Source of the DNA: SZUA-36 sp963801195
GTDB taxonomy: Bacteria > Pseudomonadota > Gammaproteobacteria > Xanthomonadales > SZUA-36
Length of the DNA stretch: 64,000 bases
Direction: 5' to 3'
Assembly (NCBI GenBank): GCA_963801195.1
Contig: CAWDDX010000003.1
Coordinates: 186,001 to 250,000 of the forward strand
Shown here: positions 38,572-47,808 of the stretch, piece after piece
Numbering within the stretch: position 1 is the stretch's first letter
Layout of the letters: each line of letters opens with the position of its first letter
Notes under the pieces: model-generated
The model's input: the letters and a program-made list of their open reading frames with translations, nothing else
What the model was told of the DNA's origin: nothing
Databases searched by the model: none
Program-made: the position numbers and the translations under genes

Positions 38572-39084
38572 TTAAGCATGAGAAAACTTCCAACAATTGA
38601 TTTGGTGCTCCGATATCGGCATGACAGTCTCCAAAGGCTGAATAACAATATGAAAAAACATTCCCCGTCTTCTGACTGACGTATCATAATTCTTGAAATT
38701 GTTATTAAAATTGATCTGGATCAACAAACACGTTCCAGTGACATCATGCGTACAATAGTTAGTCATCCTATGTCGCACACATAAATGAACTATGCTCTCT
38801 GCGGCTTTTTTGATCATCCGTCCCAATACTCGGCGTTCGGCGAGTAGCCGCTCAGGAATAGATAAAGGCGGAGGAAAGGGGTCGTAGCCCAGTAACCGAA
38901 AAATGGCCAGCATGGCCGCAACAGGCGGCTCTGAGTGGCTCTTTCCCCAGTTCAGAATTGTCCAAGGAACAACCCCAATCTGGTTGGCGACCTCCTTCTG
39001 CGTTTGTCCCATTTCGAGACGTTTCTTCCTAACGTAATCTCCTAAAGATATCGGTTCAAAATCATCACAAAAAGTCTGCCGCAT
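38572..39084 (-). pseudogene. Tandem-HTH (XRE-like) protein, copy 1, C-terminal half degraded
   Basis: The N-terminal half matches the family seen at 46.8 and 54.3 kb: DDFEPISLGDYVRKKRLEMG, QTQKEVANQIGVVPWTILNW (first helix-turn-helix) and LLGYDPFP. The second HTH begins as ERLLAERRVLGRMIKKAAES but then loses similarity, and the remaining 60 or so residues are unlike the other copies. The apparent start codon lies in the loop of the terminator of the upstream gene, so the native start has been lost. It is likely a decayed copy. Confidence 0.7.
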
Positions 39085-39097
39085 CTTACGGCAGACT
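39073..39097 (-). terminator. Intrinsic terminator after the 39170-40216 gene
   Basis: A perfect 9-bp stem AGTCTGCCG / CGGCAGACT with a 7-base loop, followed on the minus strand by five T. It lies 73 bases after the stop of the secreted-protein gene. Its loop contains the ATG that would start HTH copy 1. Confidence 0.75.
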
Positions 39098-39169
39098 TAA
39101 TAAAAAACCGTCAACCTATTTTAGGACTCGATAGATAAAAAAGTAAAAGCTTTTCAAAAAATACGAGAC

Positions 39170-40216
39170 TTAGAACCAACCACATTGTGTGTTAACAATA
39201 TTGATCGACCACGGACCAGTAGGCGCATCAGTCGCGAATATAAAAATTCCCTCTGCGGCATCATTAAAAACGGGCGGAGGAACCGGCCAAGTACCTGTGT
39301 CAACATCTAGGCTCCTCCAATCGGTTAACACATCCCAACTATATGTGGCCAAGTTAAGCTCCAAGATTCTATAAGCCACCCAATGACCAGTGCTTGCCTG
39401 CATTTCCATGCGATATCGGGGAAAAACTCCGATATTATAATACCAGATCCACCCATCATACATCTCATTTCCACAGCTATTAGAGCCATTAAACACCTGC
39501 GCTTGCCATACGTCAGTTGGTTCATTTGGATCTTCCCCGGGATCTAATAGAATCCAAGCTTCAATTTGACTATTGAATATTGCGGATGAACCACATCCCT
39601 TAGGAGACAAATGATTGTCACCAATAAACCCCCCCCATCCATGTACGATTTCTTCGTGGAATGGATTAATTGGCATATGACTCCCTATGCCTCGATAATT
39701 AATAGTGGCAAAATCAAATACGATCCATTGCGTCGTTACACCGGGTGGACGGTAAGTGTCTGCGACTTTTGCGAAGCCCGAGGCCGCCCCATTCGAATCG
39801 CCGACAATGCTAAAAACAACTGGGAGCGGACAAGTAGAAGTAGGTGCTGCTGAAATAGATTGGTTTGCTGATTCAATTGGCAGGTCAATATCTTCCAAAT
39901 TTTGTAATATCACGTCTCTTTCAGCACTAATTTCATTTAAAGAGCTCTGAGTCATCAGTTCATTCGAAAACGTATAATTTCCTAGGTTATCTTGAACGGC
40001 TTTTAACCGATATATATTTCCTTTCGAATCAACATCTAAGTAAACAGGCGGGTTTCTATAGACCAGTTCTGGAGGTGCTTCAAACTCTTCCCCTGGAGGC
40101 AAGTTTGCAAGAAAACCTGGCTTATTTACAATGTCATTTGATATCAGATTTGCGGCGAGCAATGGAGAGCTAATGAAAAAAGTGAGCGCAATAACAAAAA
40201 AATTGCTTAATCTCAT
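39170..40216 (-). CDS. Secreted protein of unknown function
   Basis: 348 residues with a clear signal peptide (MRLSNFFVIALTFFISSPLLAA). The mature protein is rich in Asn, Pro and aromatic residues and has about four cysteines, plausible for disulfides. Segments such as HEEIVHGWGGFIGDNHLSPKG hold clustered histidines that might bind metal, which is only a guess. I recognise no family. A+T-rich like its neighbours. It is followed by an intrinsic terminator. Confidence 0.7.
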   Translation of the reverse strand: MRLSNFFVIALTFFISSPLLAANLISNDIVNKPGFLANLPPGEEFEAPPELVYRNPPVYLDVDSKGNIYRLKAVQDNLGNYTFSNELMTQSSLNEISAERDVILQNLEDIDLPIESANQSISAAPTSTCPLPVVFSIVGDSNGAASGFAKVADTYRPPGVTTQWIVFDFATINYRGIGSHMPINPFHEEIVHGWGGFIGDNHLSPKGCGSSAIFNSQIEAWILLDPGEDPNEPTDVWQAQVFNGSNSCGNEMYDGWIWYYNIGVFPRYRMEMQASTGHWVAYRILELNLATYSWDVLTDWRSLDVDTGTWPVPPPVFNDAAEGIFIFATDAPTGPWSINIVNTQCGWF

Positions 40217-40639
40217 GTCAACTCCTTCTAAACAATATAGGTTTGAAAGTACTTTCCTTTTAGATACGTTCGAAAAAATATTAGCTAGTAATATTCAATT
40301 CTCCTTCTTTGGTTATCGATTATTGAAGACCTTGGCATTAAAATCTCAGTGGGTGATTTCCACATGTGCATAAAATCAAAACAACGTTTTTACTTTCGAC
40401 CAAAATATTGATAAGGTTTGAATTGCTGGTGTATGAACTGCTTGATTGTTTCGATTTATCCTAGTAGCCGACAGACACCAATGTATCTAAAGTTTCAATC
40501 AAAAATAGATTTTAAGAGTTTCCAAAAACGAGTTTTCACCTTGCTCCCAAAATTTCAGACCATCCTGTCTTTAAGCAAAACGCCAGGTATAGAAAAGGTG
40601 CCTAGCATGCTTGCTCAACGACACTACCAAGCGGCTAAT
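40217..40639. other. A+T-rich intergenic region
   Basis: About 420 bases with no convincing gene. A short plus-strand frame at 40418-40675 has no ribosome-binding site or recognisable composition and overlaps the 3' end of the next gene. Confidence 0.45.
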
Positions 40640-41956
40640 TCACTGCAAATCAAGCACAGGCAAATGCACTCCTGATCTTAATAAAATTCCGGTTTGATCT
40701 GGCACTTCACTGTTCGAATTAACCAAGGGAGCTTTGGTGTAATTGCCATTGAAATAGTCCAGATTCGGATCAGGTGGAGATTGATACAAATAGTAGTTCA
40801 TGGTCAAACCCAAAATGTCATTGATCAGAGTGCAGTCACCCTCACCGTGCAAATTGATCTGGCACTCCAACAACCATTCTTCACCTACTGAGGTAAAACG
40901 ATACTCATCATTTCCAGTCTTGGTACCAGCATTGATATTGAATGAGTGAGACTGCTCCAGCATTTGCCCGTTAAATCCATGCAGATTCCAAACCCCGGTC
41001 ATGTCTGGTACAACCGGTGGAAACTGCGAGTTGTCTAATCTGAAAACCCATGGTTTATACGTGTGATAAACAGCTTGCGGCTCACCGTCAACATCATGAA
41101 GTCCGACAAAGGCATTGACGCGGTTGACACCTTGCACAGTAATGCCTGCTGAGGTTGCGTCAAATGTAAGCTCTTGACCCTCCGGCTGCACCAGGCGGTA
41201 GTACGGCACTAACTCACCGGGATTGCCTTTAAATCCCAAGGTGGCGCCTTCGACAGGTGATAACCAGTTCACCAGGTAGCCAACACCATTGAGTGAGTTT
41301 CCATGAAATACGCCATCAGCATAAATCCAGTTCGGCTCACCGCTGGTCCGGTTGTAGGTCATATCATAGAAAACCACTGTGTCACCCTGTTGTTGAATCA
41401 ACAAGCCTTGATAGGGTGTTTCATCACTGACCCAGTAGCCAGATTCAAGTCGTGGATTAATAGCATGGGTTCCCAGTACCAGATCGAAAGCCCTGCTCCA
41501 ATTGAAACTTCTATCCACGTCTGGTGATTCGTTGATTTCAACAGAAACCCTCAAAACGTCCCAGTCAGTACTTTGAACCGGTACCGACAACTCATAAGCG
41601 CTTGGCTCAAATTCACCACCACACTCGTTCGCATTTTGAAGCGTCGTTTTTAGTTTGAACCGTACCCCTCGAAGTCCGGGCCGCGCTAATTCTGTAAATT
41701 CGTGAGTTTCATAAGTCAGTTCACTCTGGTCGGGTATACACCGGTTTCTCCACTGTCCGGTTACATTGATCGTAAAAGACTCGCCTTGTTTAGGCAGGAC
41801 GGGATCAATTGAAATTGTGGCTGTTGAAGCAGGTGAGATCACAACTGCGGCAGTTGCATTCCCTGCATGTAAAAACATCGATAAGGCTAATATCAGGAGT
41901 GTTTGAAAGGAAATAGTGGTGCACAATCTGCGTAAAATAATCACTTCATTCTCCAT
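40640..41956 (-). CDS. Secreted protein of unknown function
   Basis: About 438 residues from ATG 41956 (ATG 41965 is also possible). A signal peptide spans roughly residues 15-37 (TLLILALSMFLHAGNATA). The first mature domain (STATISIDPVLPKQGESFTI, with NRC and NECGGEF cysteines) looks like an immunoglobulin-type beta domain. The rest alternates short aromatic strands (GYWVSDETPYQGLLIQQQGD, YYRLVQPEGQ), as in periplasmic or extracellular proteins of marine gammaproteobacteria. No catalytic motif is seen. Confidence 0.7.
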   Translation of the reverse strand: MENEVIILRRLCTTISFQTLLILALSMFLHAGNATAAVVISPASTATISIDPVLPKQGESFTINVTGQWRNRCIPDQSELTYETHEFTELARPGLRGVRFKLKTTLQNANECGGEFEPSAYELSVPVQSTDWDVLRVSVEINESPDVDRSFNWSRAFDLVLGTHAINPRLESGYWVSDETPYQGLLIQQQGDTVVFYDMTYNRTSGEPNWIYADGVFHGNSLNGVGYLVNWLSPVEGATLGFKGNPGELVPYYRLVQPEGQELTFDATSAGITVQGVNRVNAFVGLHDVDGEPQAVYHTYKPWVFRLDNSQFPPVVPDMTGVWNLHGFNGQMLEQSHSFNINAGTKTGNDEYRFTSVGEEWLLECQINLHGEGDCTLINDILGLTMNYYLYQSPPDPNLDYFNGNYTKAPLVNSNSEVPDQTGILLRSGVHLPVLDLQ

Positions 41957-42314
41957 CCTTGACATTTAACACAAAATTCTAACCTTCGATAAAATTGAAG
42001 ATTTAGACATTGACGATTAGCCTAGCATAACGAAAGTGAATGCAACCTTAATTGCTGCAGTTAGTATTTGGTTCTCTCTGGATAAATGATAATTAAAAAC
42101 GTAAACTTCCCGTTAAGTTTCAGCAAGTAATAACTAGAATTTTATTGTAAGATACGCCGCGTTGTCCCACTCCCAATTGATATAGATCAGATAAACTGAA
42201 TACTCTCAGGATTCCCGAAACTCTTTTGTGTGAGTCGTACGGAAATCTGATGAGAATTCCTCAAATCACCACTTAAAGAACAGGTATGTGCGACCGATTC
42301 CAACGCGATACCTT
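41957..42314. other. Intergenic region with GACTC/GAGTC hairpin
   Basis: About 360 bases without a gene. The stretch 42210-42245 (TTCCCGAAACTCTTTTGTGTGAGTCG) is similar to 54262-54287 beside HTH copy 4. In that copy it forms GACTC-8 bases-GAGTC. Both lie at the same place relative to an HTH copy, so this is the conserved 3' flank of that gene family. Confidence 0.5.
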
Positions 42315-42596
42315 CTATTGATTTATGGCGTCAGCGGGTAGGTTAAGGAGGCCAGCCACCTTGGTCCGATGTTGTTGGTACGGGCTTGTCTGTCCGTGCT
42401 CCCAGTTTCCCCAAGTACCCGGATCGACACCTACGGTTTTTGCCGCTTCCTCAATCGACCAGCCCATGGCCTGGCGCTTGGCGAACTGGTGTTCGGATAA
42501 AATCTTTGACTGCGGAAAAGGGTTGTAGCCAAGGAACCGCATAATGGCCGGTATGGACGCAATTGACGGCTCGGTGGCCTTTCCGGCATTGGACAC
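42315..42596 (-). pseudogene. Tandem-HTH protein, copy 2, N-terminal HTH missing
   Basis: Retains the linker ASIPAIMRFLGYNPFP and the second HTH (AKRQAMGWSIEEAAKTVGVD, PGTWGNWEHGQTSPY) but the first HTH is absent. The region before residue about 20 aligns only to the middle of the family. It lies at the left edge of the module that begins with the 42679 gene. Probably not functional as a two-domain protein. Confidence 0.7.
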
Positions 42597-42678
42597 TTAT
42601 TCCGAGCATTGACAAGCAATTGTTGTTTCCAATCACAGGCGAGTATCATAAAAACACGGTAACCGGAGCAGCCTATCT

Positions 42679-43305
42679 ATGAAAACATTTCGTGATCTAT
42701 ACCTTCATCTGAATGGAGTCGACATGAGTGATTTGGCAAACAAACTCACCAATCAGTGTCAGCCTCCTTGGAGTCGAAACAAAGACAAGGAGGACCATCT
42801 TGGAATACTGGAGGGGCCACCATTGTGCTTTGAAAGGAACCTTTCACCTTCCGCTGCACTGTTCCTATATCAGCAGGATAAAGACACTTGGTACGTTTCA
42901 AACATCGTGCCTACAAGTACCAGTGAGCTAAGCTACGACGAATACAACAAAGTCCTAGAGGATTTTCTGAATTCAATTGTTGAACCGGTTATTAACAACA
43001 CTACAGTTAAGGCTGAGATGACACGCGATGAGATTACTATCGGAAGCGTGGCGGGCGAAGAAGTGGAGAAGGCATTGGCTAGTTTCTCGCTCCTCGCCAA
43101 CAAGTCAACTGGTAGCTCACACCCGTCAGATAGAAAACGTTGGTTCAACTTCCTGGTTTTGGCAAATAAGTCAGCATCTGACCTTGGTGCCGATCTTGTG
43201 TACCGAGCACTAATGGAACAAGGGTGGTCAGACGAGCAAGCAAATAAGCTGGCCGGACAGTTTGAGAACGCCAACGATCTGCTGACTTACTATCAGGAGT
43301 GGTAG
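42679..43305 (+). CDS. Hypothetical protein, partner of the PIN-domain gene
   Basis: 208 residues, hydrophilic and acidic, with no membrane segment or signal peptide. I recognise no domain. The last part (VYRALMEQGWSDEQANKLAG) looks like a small helical segment. Its stop lies 2 bases before the GTG start of the PIN-domain gene, whose ribosome-binding site (AGGAG) is inside this gene, so the two are translated together. The gene is A+T-rich and placed between HTH copies. It could be an antitoxin or a defence partner, but nothing in the sequence proves that. Confidence 0.65.
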   Translation: MKTFRDLYLHLNGVDMSDLANKLTNQCQPPWSRNKDKEDHLGILEGPPLCFERNLSPSAALFLYQQDKDTWYVSNIVPTSTSELSYDEYNKVLEDFLNSIVEPVINNTTVKAEMTRDEITIGSVAGEEVEKALASFSLLANKSTGSSHPSDRKRWFNFLVLANKSASDLGADLVYRALMEQGWSDEQANKLAGQFENANDLLTYYQEW

Positions 43306-43307
43306 TT

Positions 43308-44018
43308 GTGCTGACTAGCTTCGCTGAGGCTCGCACTTTAATAACTGATTCCCCTGCACCGGTGCTGTTTATCGACACGTGCATATTTTTGGATATTGTC
43401 AGAGCGCCGGTTAGAGATGAAATCCCTGCAGACACTGCAAAATACACTCAGGAATTACGTGCCCGATCGTGTGAATCCCCAGTCTCACGTTGGCTAGTGA
43501 CTAGTGAAGTGGCTTCAACTGAATGGGATGACAATATCACCTCCGTAAAGTTGGATTTGGAAAGGGGAATACTAAAGCTTGAGGCACAGCGCAATCACTT
43601 CTTGTCCGCTGCTCAGGCCACTACAAATGTTAAATACCAATACGGCCATAGTGAGCGGGGACTGAATTTATCAAGCCCGTTGAAGATGGCATCAAGGGCC
43701 TTTCTCAGTGATTGCCTGATCGTGCCACAGAGTCAGGATCATTCGCTTAGGGCGGTGACTAGAATGAGCAAAAACCTCCCTCCGTCACGTCGTGGAAACT
43801 CGTCGGTTAAAGATTGCTTGATATTTGAGATGTTTTTGGAATTTTGTCGGGATTTTCGGGCGGCGGGGATGACCGATAAACTAGTTTTTGTGAGCTCTAA
43901 TACCCGCGATTTTGGGTCTAGTAACGAGGACGGTGTTCAAATTGAACTCAATGATCTGGGTGCCGAGTTCACAGTTAACCTCCCGATGGCGGTTGCTGCT
44001 CTTGATGGTCGCTTGTAA
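43308..44018 (+). CDS. PIN-like domain nuclease (236 aa)
   Basis: A PIN-fold protein larger than VapC toxins (about 130 residues). Acidic candidates for the metal site are Asp23 and Asp29 in VLFIDTCIFLDIV, Glu72, Asp169 in SSVKDCLIFEMFLEF and Asp201 in VFVSSNTRDFG. This layout resembles the DUF4935-like PIN proteins of defence islands. I choose GTG 43308 because AGGAG lies 8 bases upstream; the in-frame GTG 43299 would place the codon inside that site. It is coupled to the 208-residue gene before it. Confidence 0.75.
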   Translation: MLTSFAEARTLITDSPAPVLFIDTCIFLDIVRAPVRDEIPADTAKYTQELRARSCESPVSRWLVTSEVASTEWDDNITSVKLDLERGILKLEAQRNHFLSAAQATTNVKYQYGHSERGLNLSSPLKMASRAFLSDCLIVPQSQDHSLRAVTRMSKNLPPSRRGNSSVKDCLIFEMFLEFCRDFRAAGMTDKLVFVSSNTRDFGSSNEDGVQIELNDLGAEFTVNLPMAVAALDGRL

Positions 44019-44315
44019 CAAACCCAAGATGACTTCTGGAGCCTATTGTGACAGTTGATAGCGTTTCGAAAGCGGACAGAAGGAAGCTATCGCTCTACTA
44101 TCGCCTGCTCCTGTCAAATGGTGATTTTATACACCCATATCGCTCCCTCAATTGCACCTCCCATCTACGGTGTAATTTTGGGCATTTAGATTGGTCGAGT
44201 CAATATTTAGCCTCCTGTTCAGTATCATCTTGTATTGGAAGAGGCTGATATTTGATCCAAATTCAAATCAGTGAAATACTGCACACTCCATTGCCTAATG
44301 ACCCAGGAGAATATC
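44019..44315. other. Intergenic region
   Basis: About 300 bases between the PIN gene and the zinc-ribbon gene. No gene with a credible start is seen. The promoter for the small gene at 44316 should be here. Confidence 0.4.
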
Positions 44316-44441
44316 ATGACGAAGAAAATCATTAAGTATGTGAAGGCTTTAATGGGAAGCAGCGGTAGTGGCACCTGCCGAACGTGTGGCAAAAAAATCG
44401 ACTATGGCAAAATGTACTGTGATAGGTGTCGACCCAAATAA
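44316..44441 (+). CDS. Small zinc-ribbon protein (41 aa)
   Basis: A 41-residue protein with two CxxC knuckles, CRTCGKKIDYGKMYCDRC, preceded by a basic helix (KKIIKYVKALMG). It has a good ribosome-binding site, CAGGAG, 5 to 6 bases before ATG 44316. The four cysteines in this spacing are a typical zinc ribbon. Function is unknown; such proteins bind nucleic acid or other proteins. It ends 14 bases before the convergent ATPase gene. Confidence 0.7.
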   Translation: MTKKIIKYVKALMGSSGSGTCRTCGKKIDYGKMYCDRCRPK

Positions 44442-44454
44442 CTAAACTCTTTGA

Positions 44455-45216
44455 TTAACGCAGGACAAAGTCTTCCCATATCTTGAAATGTTTGGTTTCT
44501 TTGTAAGAAGTTTCGTTGATACCGTCGCTATCAATCCGCAATAGCGTTGCCTGAGGGTAACTCATAAGCAAGGGCGAGTGAGTTGCCATTATGACCTGAT
44601 TATTTCTTGATTCCAAGTCGTGCAGCACTTTGAGAAATTCTAATTGTTTCGCAGGAGATAGGGGTGCTTCTGGCTCATCAAAAATCAATATCTCGCCAGA
44701 GCTCTTTCGGCTTTTGAACAAAGACATGAACGACTCACCATGTGACTGACTATGGAGCGAATCACCACCATAGGCATCGTATGCTTCTCCAAAGTCTTTT
44801 TGGTGTTCGTCAAGATAATCAGCAAATAGAAAAAAACTTTCAGCCCTCAAAAAGAATCCCTTTGTGACCTTAGGTAGCCATCCAAAGTTTAGGTACTGGT
44901 GCAATCCAGCCCTCAGGTTTTCATTGTTGTATAAATGGTTTTTATTCCCTCCCAAAACATTGAACCCACAGTTAGTGGCAATAGCTTCTAGCAATGTGCT
45001 TTTCCCAACGCCGTTTTCACCTACAAAAATGGTTACCGGCGAATCAAATTTCAGATTAAAATTGTCCCCTCGAAGAAACGGTAGGTTAAAAGGGTGTTTG
45101 TCTTTTTCAACCTTGGCACCCTGCTTTATTGAAATACTCTTTAAGAAAGGTGCTGGAAGTGAATTTATTTTTCTCAAAATGTCGGTTTTATAGTATTTGA
45201 CAATATACCATGCCAA
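44455..45216 (-). CDS. AAA/ABC-type ATPase (COG3910-like)
   Basis: 253 residues with Walker A GENGVGKST at 66-73, an ABC-signature-like SHGESF near 158-163, Walker B ILIFDEPE at 176-183 and switch His213 in MATHSPLL. There is no membrane or DNA-binding domain. Stand-alone ATPases of this type occur in genomic islands, and some are parts of phage-defence systems. It follows the HEPN-like gene on the same strand, 101 bases away, so joint action is possible but unproven. Confidence 0.82.
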   Translation of the reverse strand: MAWYIVKYYKTDILRKINSLPAPFLKSISIKQGAKVEKDKHPFNLPFLRGDNFNLKFDSPVTIFVGENGVGKSTLLEAIATNCGFNVLGGNKNHLYNNENLRAGLHQYLNFGWLPKVTKGFFLRAESFFLFADYLDEHQKDFGEAYDAYGGDSLHSQSHGESFMSLFKSRKSSGEILIFDEPEAPLSPAKQLEFLKVLHDLESRNNQVIMATHSPLLMSYPQATLLRIDSDGINETSYKETKHFKIWEDFVLR

Positions 45217-45317
45217 ATTAGTTAGGCAACATCACATCTCTGTACTCCGATACGTACTCTGACTGAACCACCCTAGGCATTTTGGCAACCCTTTTGTATG
45301 AGTCCGCTGAACTCTGT

Positions 45318-46220
45318 TTACAAACTCTCGAATTTGTCGAAAATATTTGTGCCGAATGTCCACCACCCGGTTCTTGAAAATTCATTCTTATAGCCCGTTA
45401 TGGCTACAATGAGTCTCGCATTGAGCTTTCCCAACCAGATTTGTTCATGAAATGATCTACTACTTCCAAATCCGGGGGTGGCGCCATCCCAAAGAGCTTC
45501 GTGAAAGAATACATTCCGTAAATCAGCTATCTTCTTGGCTCTGTCCTCCATGTATTGAACTGAGTAGCGTTCACTCATTACCCTCAGCCTTTCACTGTGC
45601 CGAACTGCATCATTACCAAGCAATACATGTAAATGGTAGATAGCGTCGAGGACCATATATTGATAAAGAAATGCATCCCACTCCCATTCGCAACTATGTG
45701 CCTTTTGCTTCATAAATAGGATGTTGACAAATCGCTTCCTTTGATTTCCTGTCCATGATTTCCACATTTGATACACATGAGAAACGAAATTGCTGGCGAC
45801 CGTATCGGACAGGATGATATTCATTGTTGACCGGATTGGGACTTTTCCATCAAATCGCCAACCCGAAAATTGGAGCCCTGTTCCAAAAAGAAAGGCCATA
45901 AGGTGAACGATCAACGCGGCATCCTCATGTCGGAGATTTTCGCCATCTACTGGATCGTCGATGACAATCCGATGGGACATTGGCGAGTTAAAAACCCGAG
46001 CGGGTCTCTCCGTGTTTGGGATGTCCTTCACCGGCTCCATAGTCTTGGGATCGAGTTCAACGGTTTTTGATAAAGGTGGATAGCAAAATCCATCCTTATG
46101 TGTAATGGCGTTTACGTAATCATGAGCTTTTGAAAAATCGTCAAGAGGTTCAATCCTGCCACCGTTAAAAACCAATGGCCTTGGAAAATTCAGGAATCCG
46201 AATCTCTCTGTGAAAGTCAT
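45318..46220 (-). CDS. Hypothetical protein with HEPN-like Rx4H motif
   Basis: 300 residues, soluble. The last third is helical and contains the sequence LRNVFFHE, an R(x4)H motif at Arg235-His240, as in HEPN ribonucleases. It follows a helix pair (YMVLDAIYHLHVLLG) as expected for a four-helix HEPN bundle. The first two thirds (to about residue 180) are beta-rich and unrecognised, resembling the arrangement of ApeA-type defence proteins. This is inference from one motif and helix layout. It lies between the ATPase gene and a 154-residue hypothetical gene on the same strand. Confidence 0.6.
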   Translation of the reverse strand: MTFTERFGFLNFPRPLVFNGGRIEPLDDFSKAHDYVNAITHKDGFCYPPLSKTVELDPKTMEPVKDIPNTERPARVFNSPMSHRIVIDDPVDGENLRHEDAALIVHLMAFLFGTGLQFSGWRFDGKVPIRSTMNIILSDTVASNFVSHVYQMWKSWTGNQRKRFVNILFMKQKAHSCEWEWDAFLYQYMVLDAIYHLHVLLGNDAVRHSERLRVMSERYSVQYMEDRAKKIADLRNVFFHEALWDGATPGFGSSRSFHEQIWLGKLNARLIVAITGYKNEFSRTGWWTFGTNIFDKFESL

Positions 46221-46259
46221 GTTTTTACAACACTTACCTGTTAGGAACTCGGTGAACTT

Positions 46260-46724
46260 TCAACGCACCAAACAAATTTCTTCAGAGAATTTTTCTTTCA
46301 GAGGGGGAAATTCGTCCACTGATGCAGACTGCTGTGGAAAGTAAATTCCGCCAACCATTTCCCCATTCACCCATATGTACTGTGCTGAATCAAAGAATAA
46401 CTCGTTAATCCAACTTGAAATCTCATCGACATTAGTTGTGTCCAGGCAAAAGGCCCGGATAAACAAAAGGTCGTCAAGATTTTCCAAGTCACCTTCAGGA
46501 TAGGCAGTGGATATTTCCGTCTGTAGCGCCAGATCAATGATAAGCCCATCCTCGTAATTTGGCTGATAACCATCCAAAACTTGAAAACCTGATTTAACGT
46601 CGATTGCAAAGTGGATAACATTGTCAGCGGCTCTTTCTCCAAGGTTATGGTAGATAGCTTTGATAATGTTGCTCCAACTGATTGGATTGGGATTCTCACC
46701 GATTTGAATTTTGATGTTTGCCAT
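46260..46724 (-). CDS. Hypothetical protein (154 aa)
   Basis: A small acidic cytosolic-looking protein starting MANIKIQIGENPNPISWSNI at ATG 46724, with GGAAGAA upstream. Longer in-frame starts (46736, 46826) run into the 3' flank of HTH copy 3 and look unrelated. I recognise no domain. It is 39 bases upstream of the HEPN-like gene and may be its partner. Confidence 0.6.
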   Translation of the reverse strand: MANIKIQIGENPNPISWSNIIKAIYHNLGERAADNVIHFAIDVKSGFQVLDGYQPNYEDGLIIDLALQTEISTAYPEGDLENLDDLLFIRAFCLDTTNVDEISSWINELFFDSAQYIWVNGEMVGGIYFPQQSASVDEFPPLKEKFSEEICLVR

Positions 46725-46829
46725 AAGTTCTTCCATAATTTCTGTGGTATAGCTTACACCACTGAGAGAGGTGGTCCCGAAAAATCGGGCAGCGCTAAAA
46801 GTCGGATGGAGGATTCCTCGAATCACTGT

Positions 46830-47269
46830 CTAACGAACACGTTCGTGCTTCCAATTCCATCGCACCGTCATTTCCTGATTGAGGGCGTCGAAGGATATGC
46901 CGAGCGTTTTAGCGATCATTACGCGGTGTCGGCAATAAAGAACCGTTTGTCCACGTTCCCAATTTCCCCAAGTGCCAGGATCGACACCTACAGTTTTTGC
47001 CGCTTCCTCAATCGACCAGCCCATGGCCTGGCGTTTGGCGAACAGGTGTTCGGATAAAGTCTTTGGCTGCGGAAAGGGATCGTAACCCAGGAACCGCACA
47101 ATGGCGGGAATGGACGCAATCGGTGGCACTGTGCGGCCCTTTTCCCAGTTCAGGACAGTCCAAGTGTTGACACCAAGCAGATTTGCTGCTTCCTTCTGCA
47201 ACAGCCCCAATTAAGTCTCTTTTTTCTTACGTGATCTCCTACGGAGATCGGCAAGAAATCATATGGCTT
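46830..47269 (-). pseudogene. Tandem-HTH protein, copy 3, start lost and frameshifted
   Basis: The main frame gives both HTH units: QKEAANLLGVNTWTVLNWEK and AKRQAMGWSIEEAAKTVGVD, with ALNQEMTVRWNWKHERVR at the end. Upstream, the N-terminus PYDFLPISVGDHVRKKRL is present but one base out of frame, because AAGTTGGGG of copy 4 is AATTGGGG here (near 47214). The ancestral ATG is AAG. So the gene lacks a proper start. It abuts the comM 3' fragment of 47.3 kb. Confidence 0.75.
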
Positions 47270-47316
47270 GGGAATCAATGACTTAAGTGAAACATGGGCA
47301 AATGGCAAAAAGGCAA

Positions 47317-47798
47317 CGCAACCCTGCATGTGTGGAATGGCGGGTGACGGCAGCGGGCGTTGCCACTGTAGCGGGGAACAAATTCAGCGTTACAAAAACA
47401 GGGTCTCCGGCCCGCTACTCGACCGTATCGATATTCAGGTTGAGGTGTTACGGCCCAAGACGTCGATATTGAATGCGCCCAGGGGTAACTCAGAATGCTC
47501 TGCCATCGTCAGGGAGCGGGTGATCGAAGCTCGGCGGGTGCAAGCGGATCGTGCCGGCAAAGCCAATGCCTTGCTGGACAACGGCGAGATAGAGCAGTTT
47601 TGCCGTATCAATGGAAAATCACTGAGTCTGCTTGAACATGCCGTTGAGCAGCTTTTCCTGTCACCACGCGCCTGCCACCGTATCCTGAAAGTATCACGCA
47701 CCATCGCAGATTTGGACCAGGCCGCTGACATCCGTACCGAACACCTGGCGGAAGCAATTGCTTTCAGGCGTTTGAGTGCACGGCTGGACAACTTCTAA
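47317..47798 (+). pseudogene. comM 3'-end duplicate, copy 2
   Basis: Matches codons 346-503 of full-length comM nearly base for base. In the first 120 bases I count one difference. The frame stays open to the same stop, and the identity continues past it into RAYT copy B. There is no Walker A or B. The junction at about 47317 joins comM at the AMNPC codons to the flank of HTH copy 3. Confidence 0.92.
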
Positions 47799-47808
47799 GG
47801 GCTGGTTG

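Noticed and set aside
40418..40675. Plus-strand frame of 85 codons
   Set aside because: Overlaps the secreted-protein gene antisense and lacks a ribosome-binding site.
44048..44248. Small frame after the PIN gene
   Set aside because: No ribosome-binding site and no conserved-looking residues.
47268..47400. Functional fusion of HTH copy 3 flank with comM C-terminus
   Set aside because: The open frame runs through, but the first 18 codons are antisense to the HTH gene and no ribosome-binding site precedes them.
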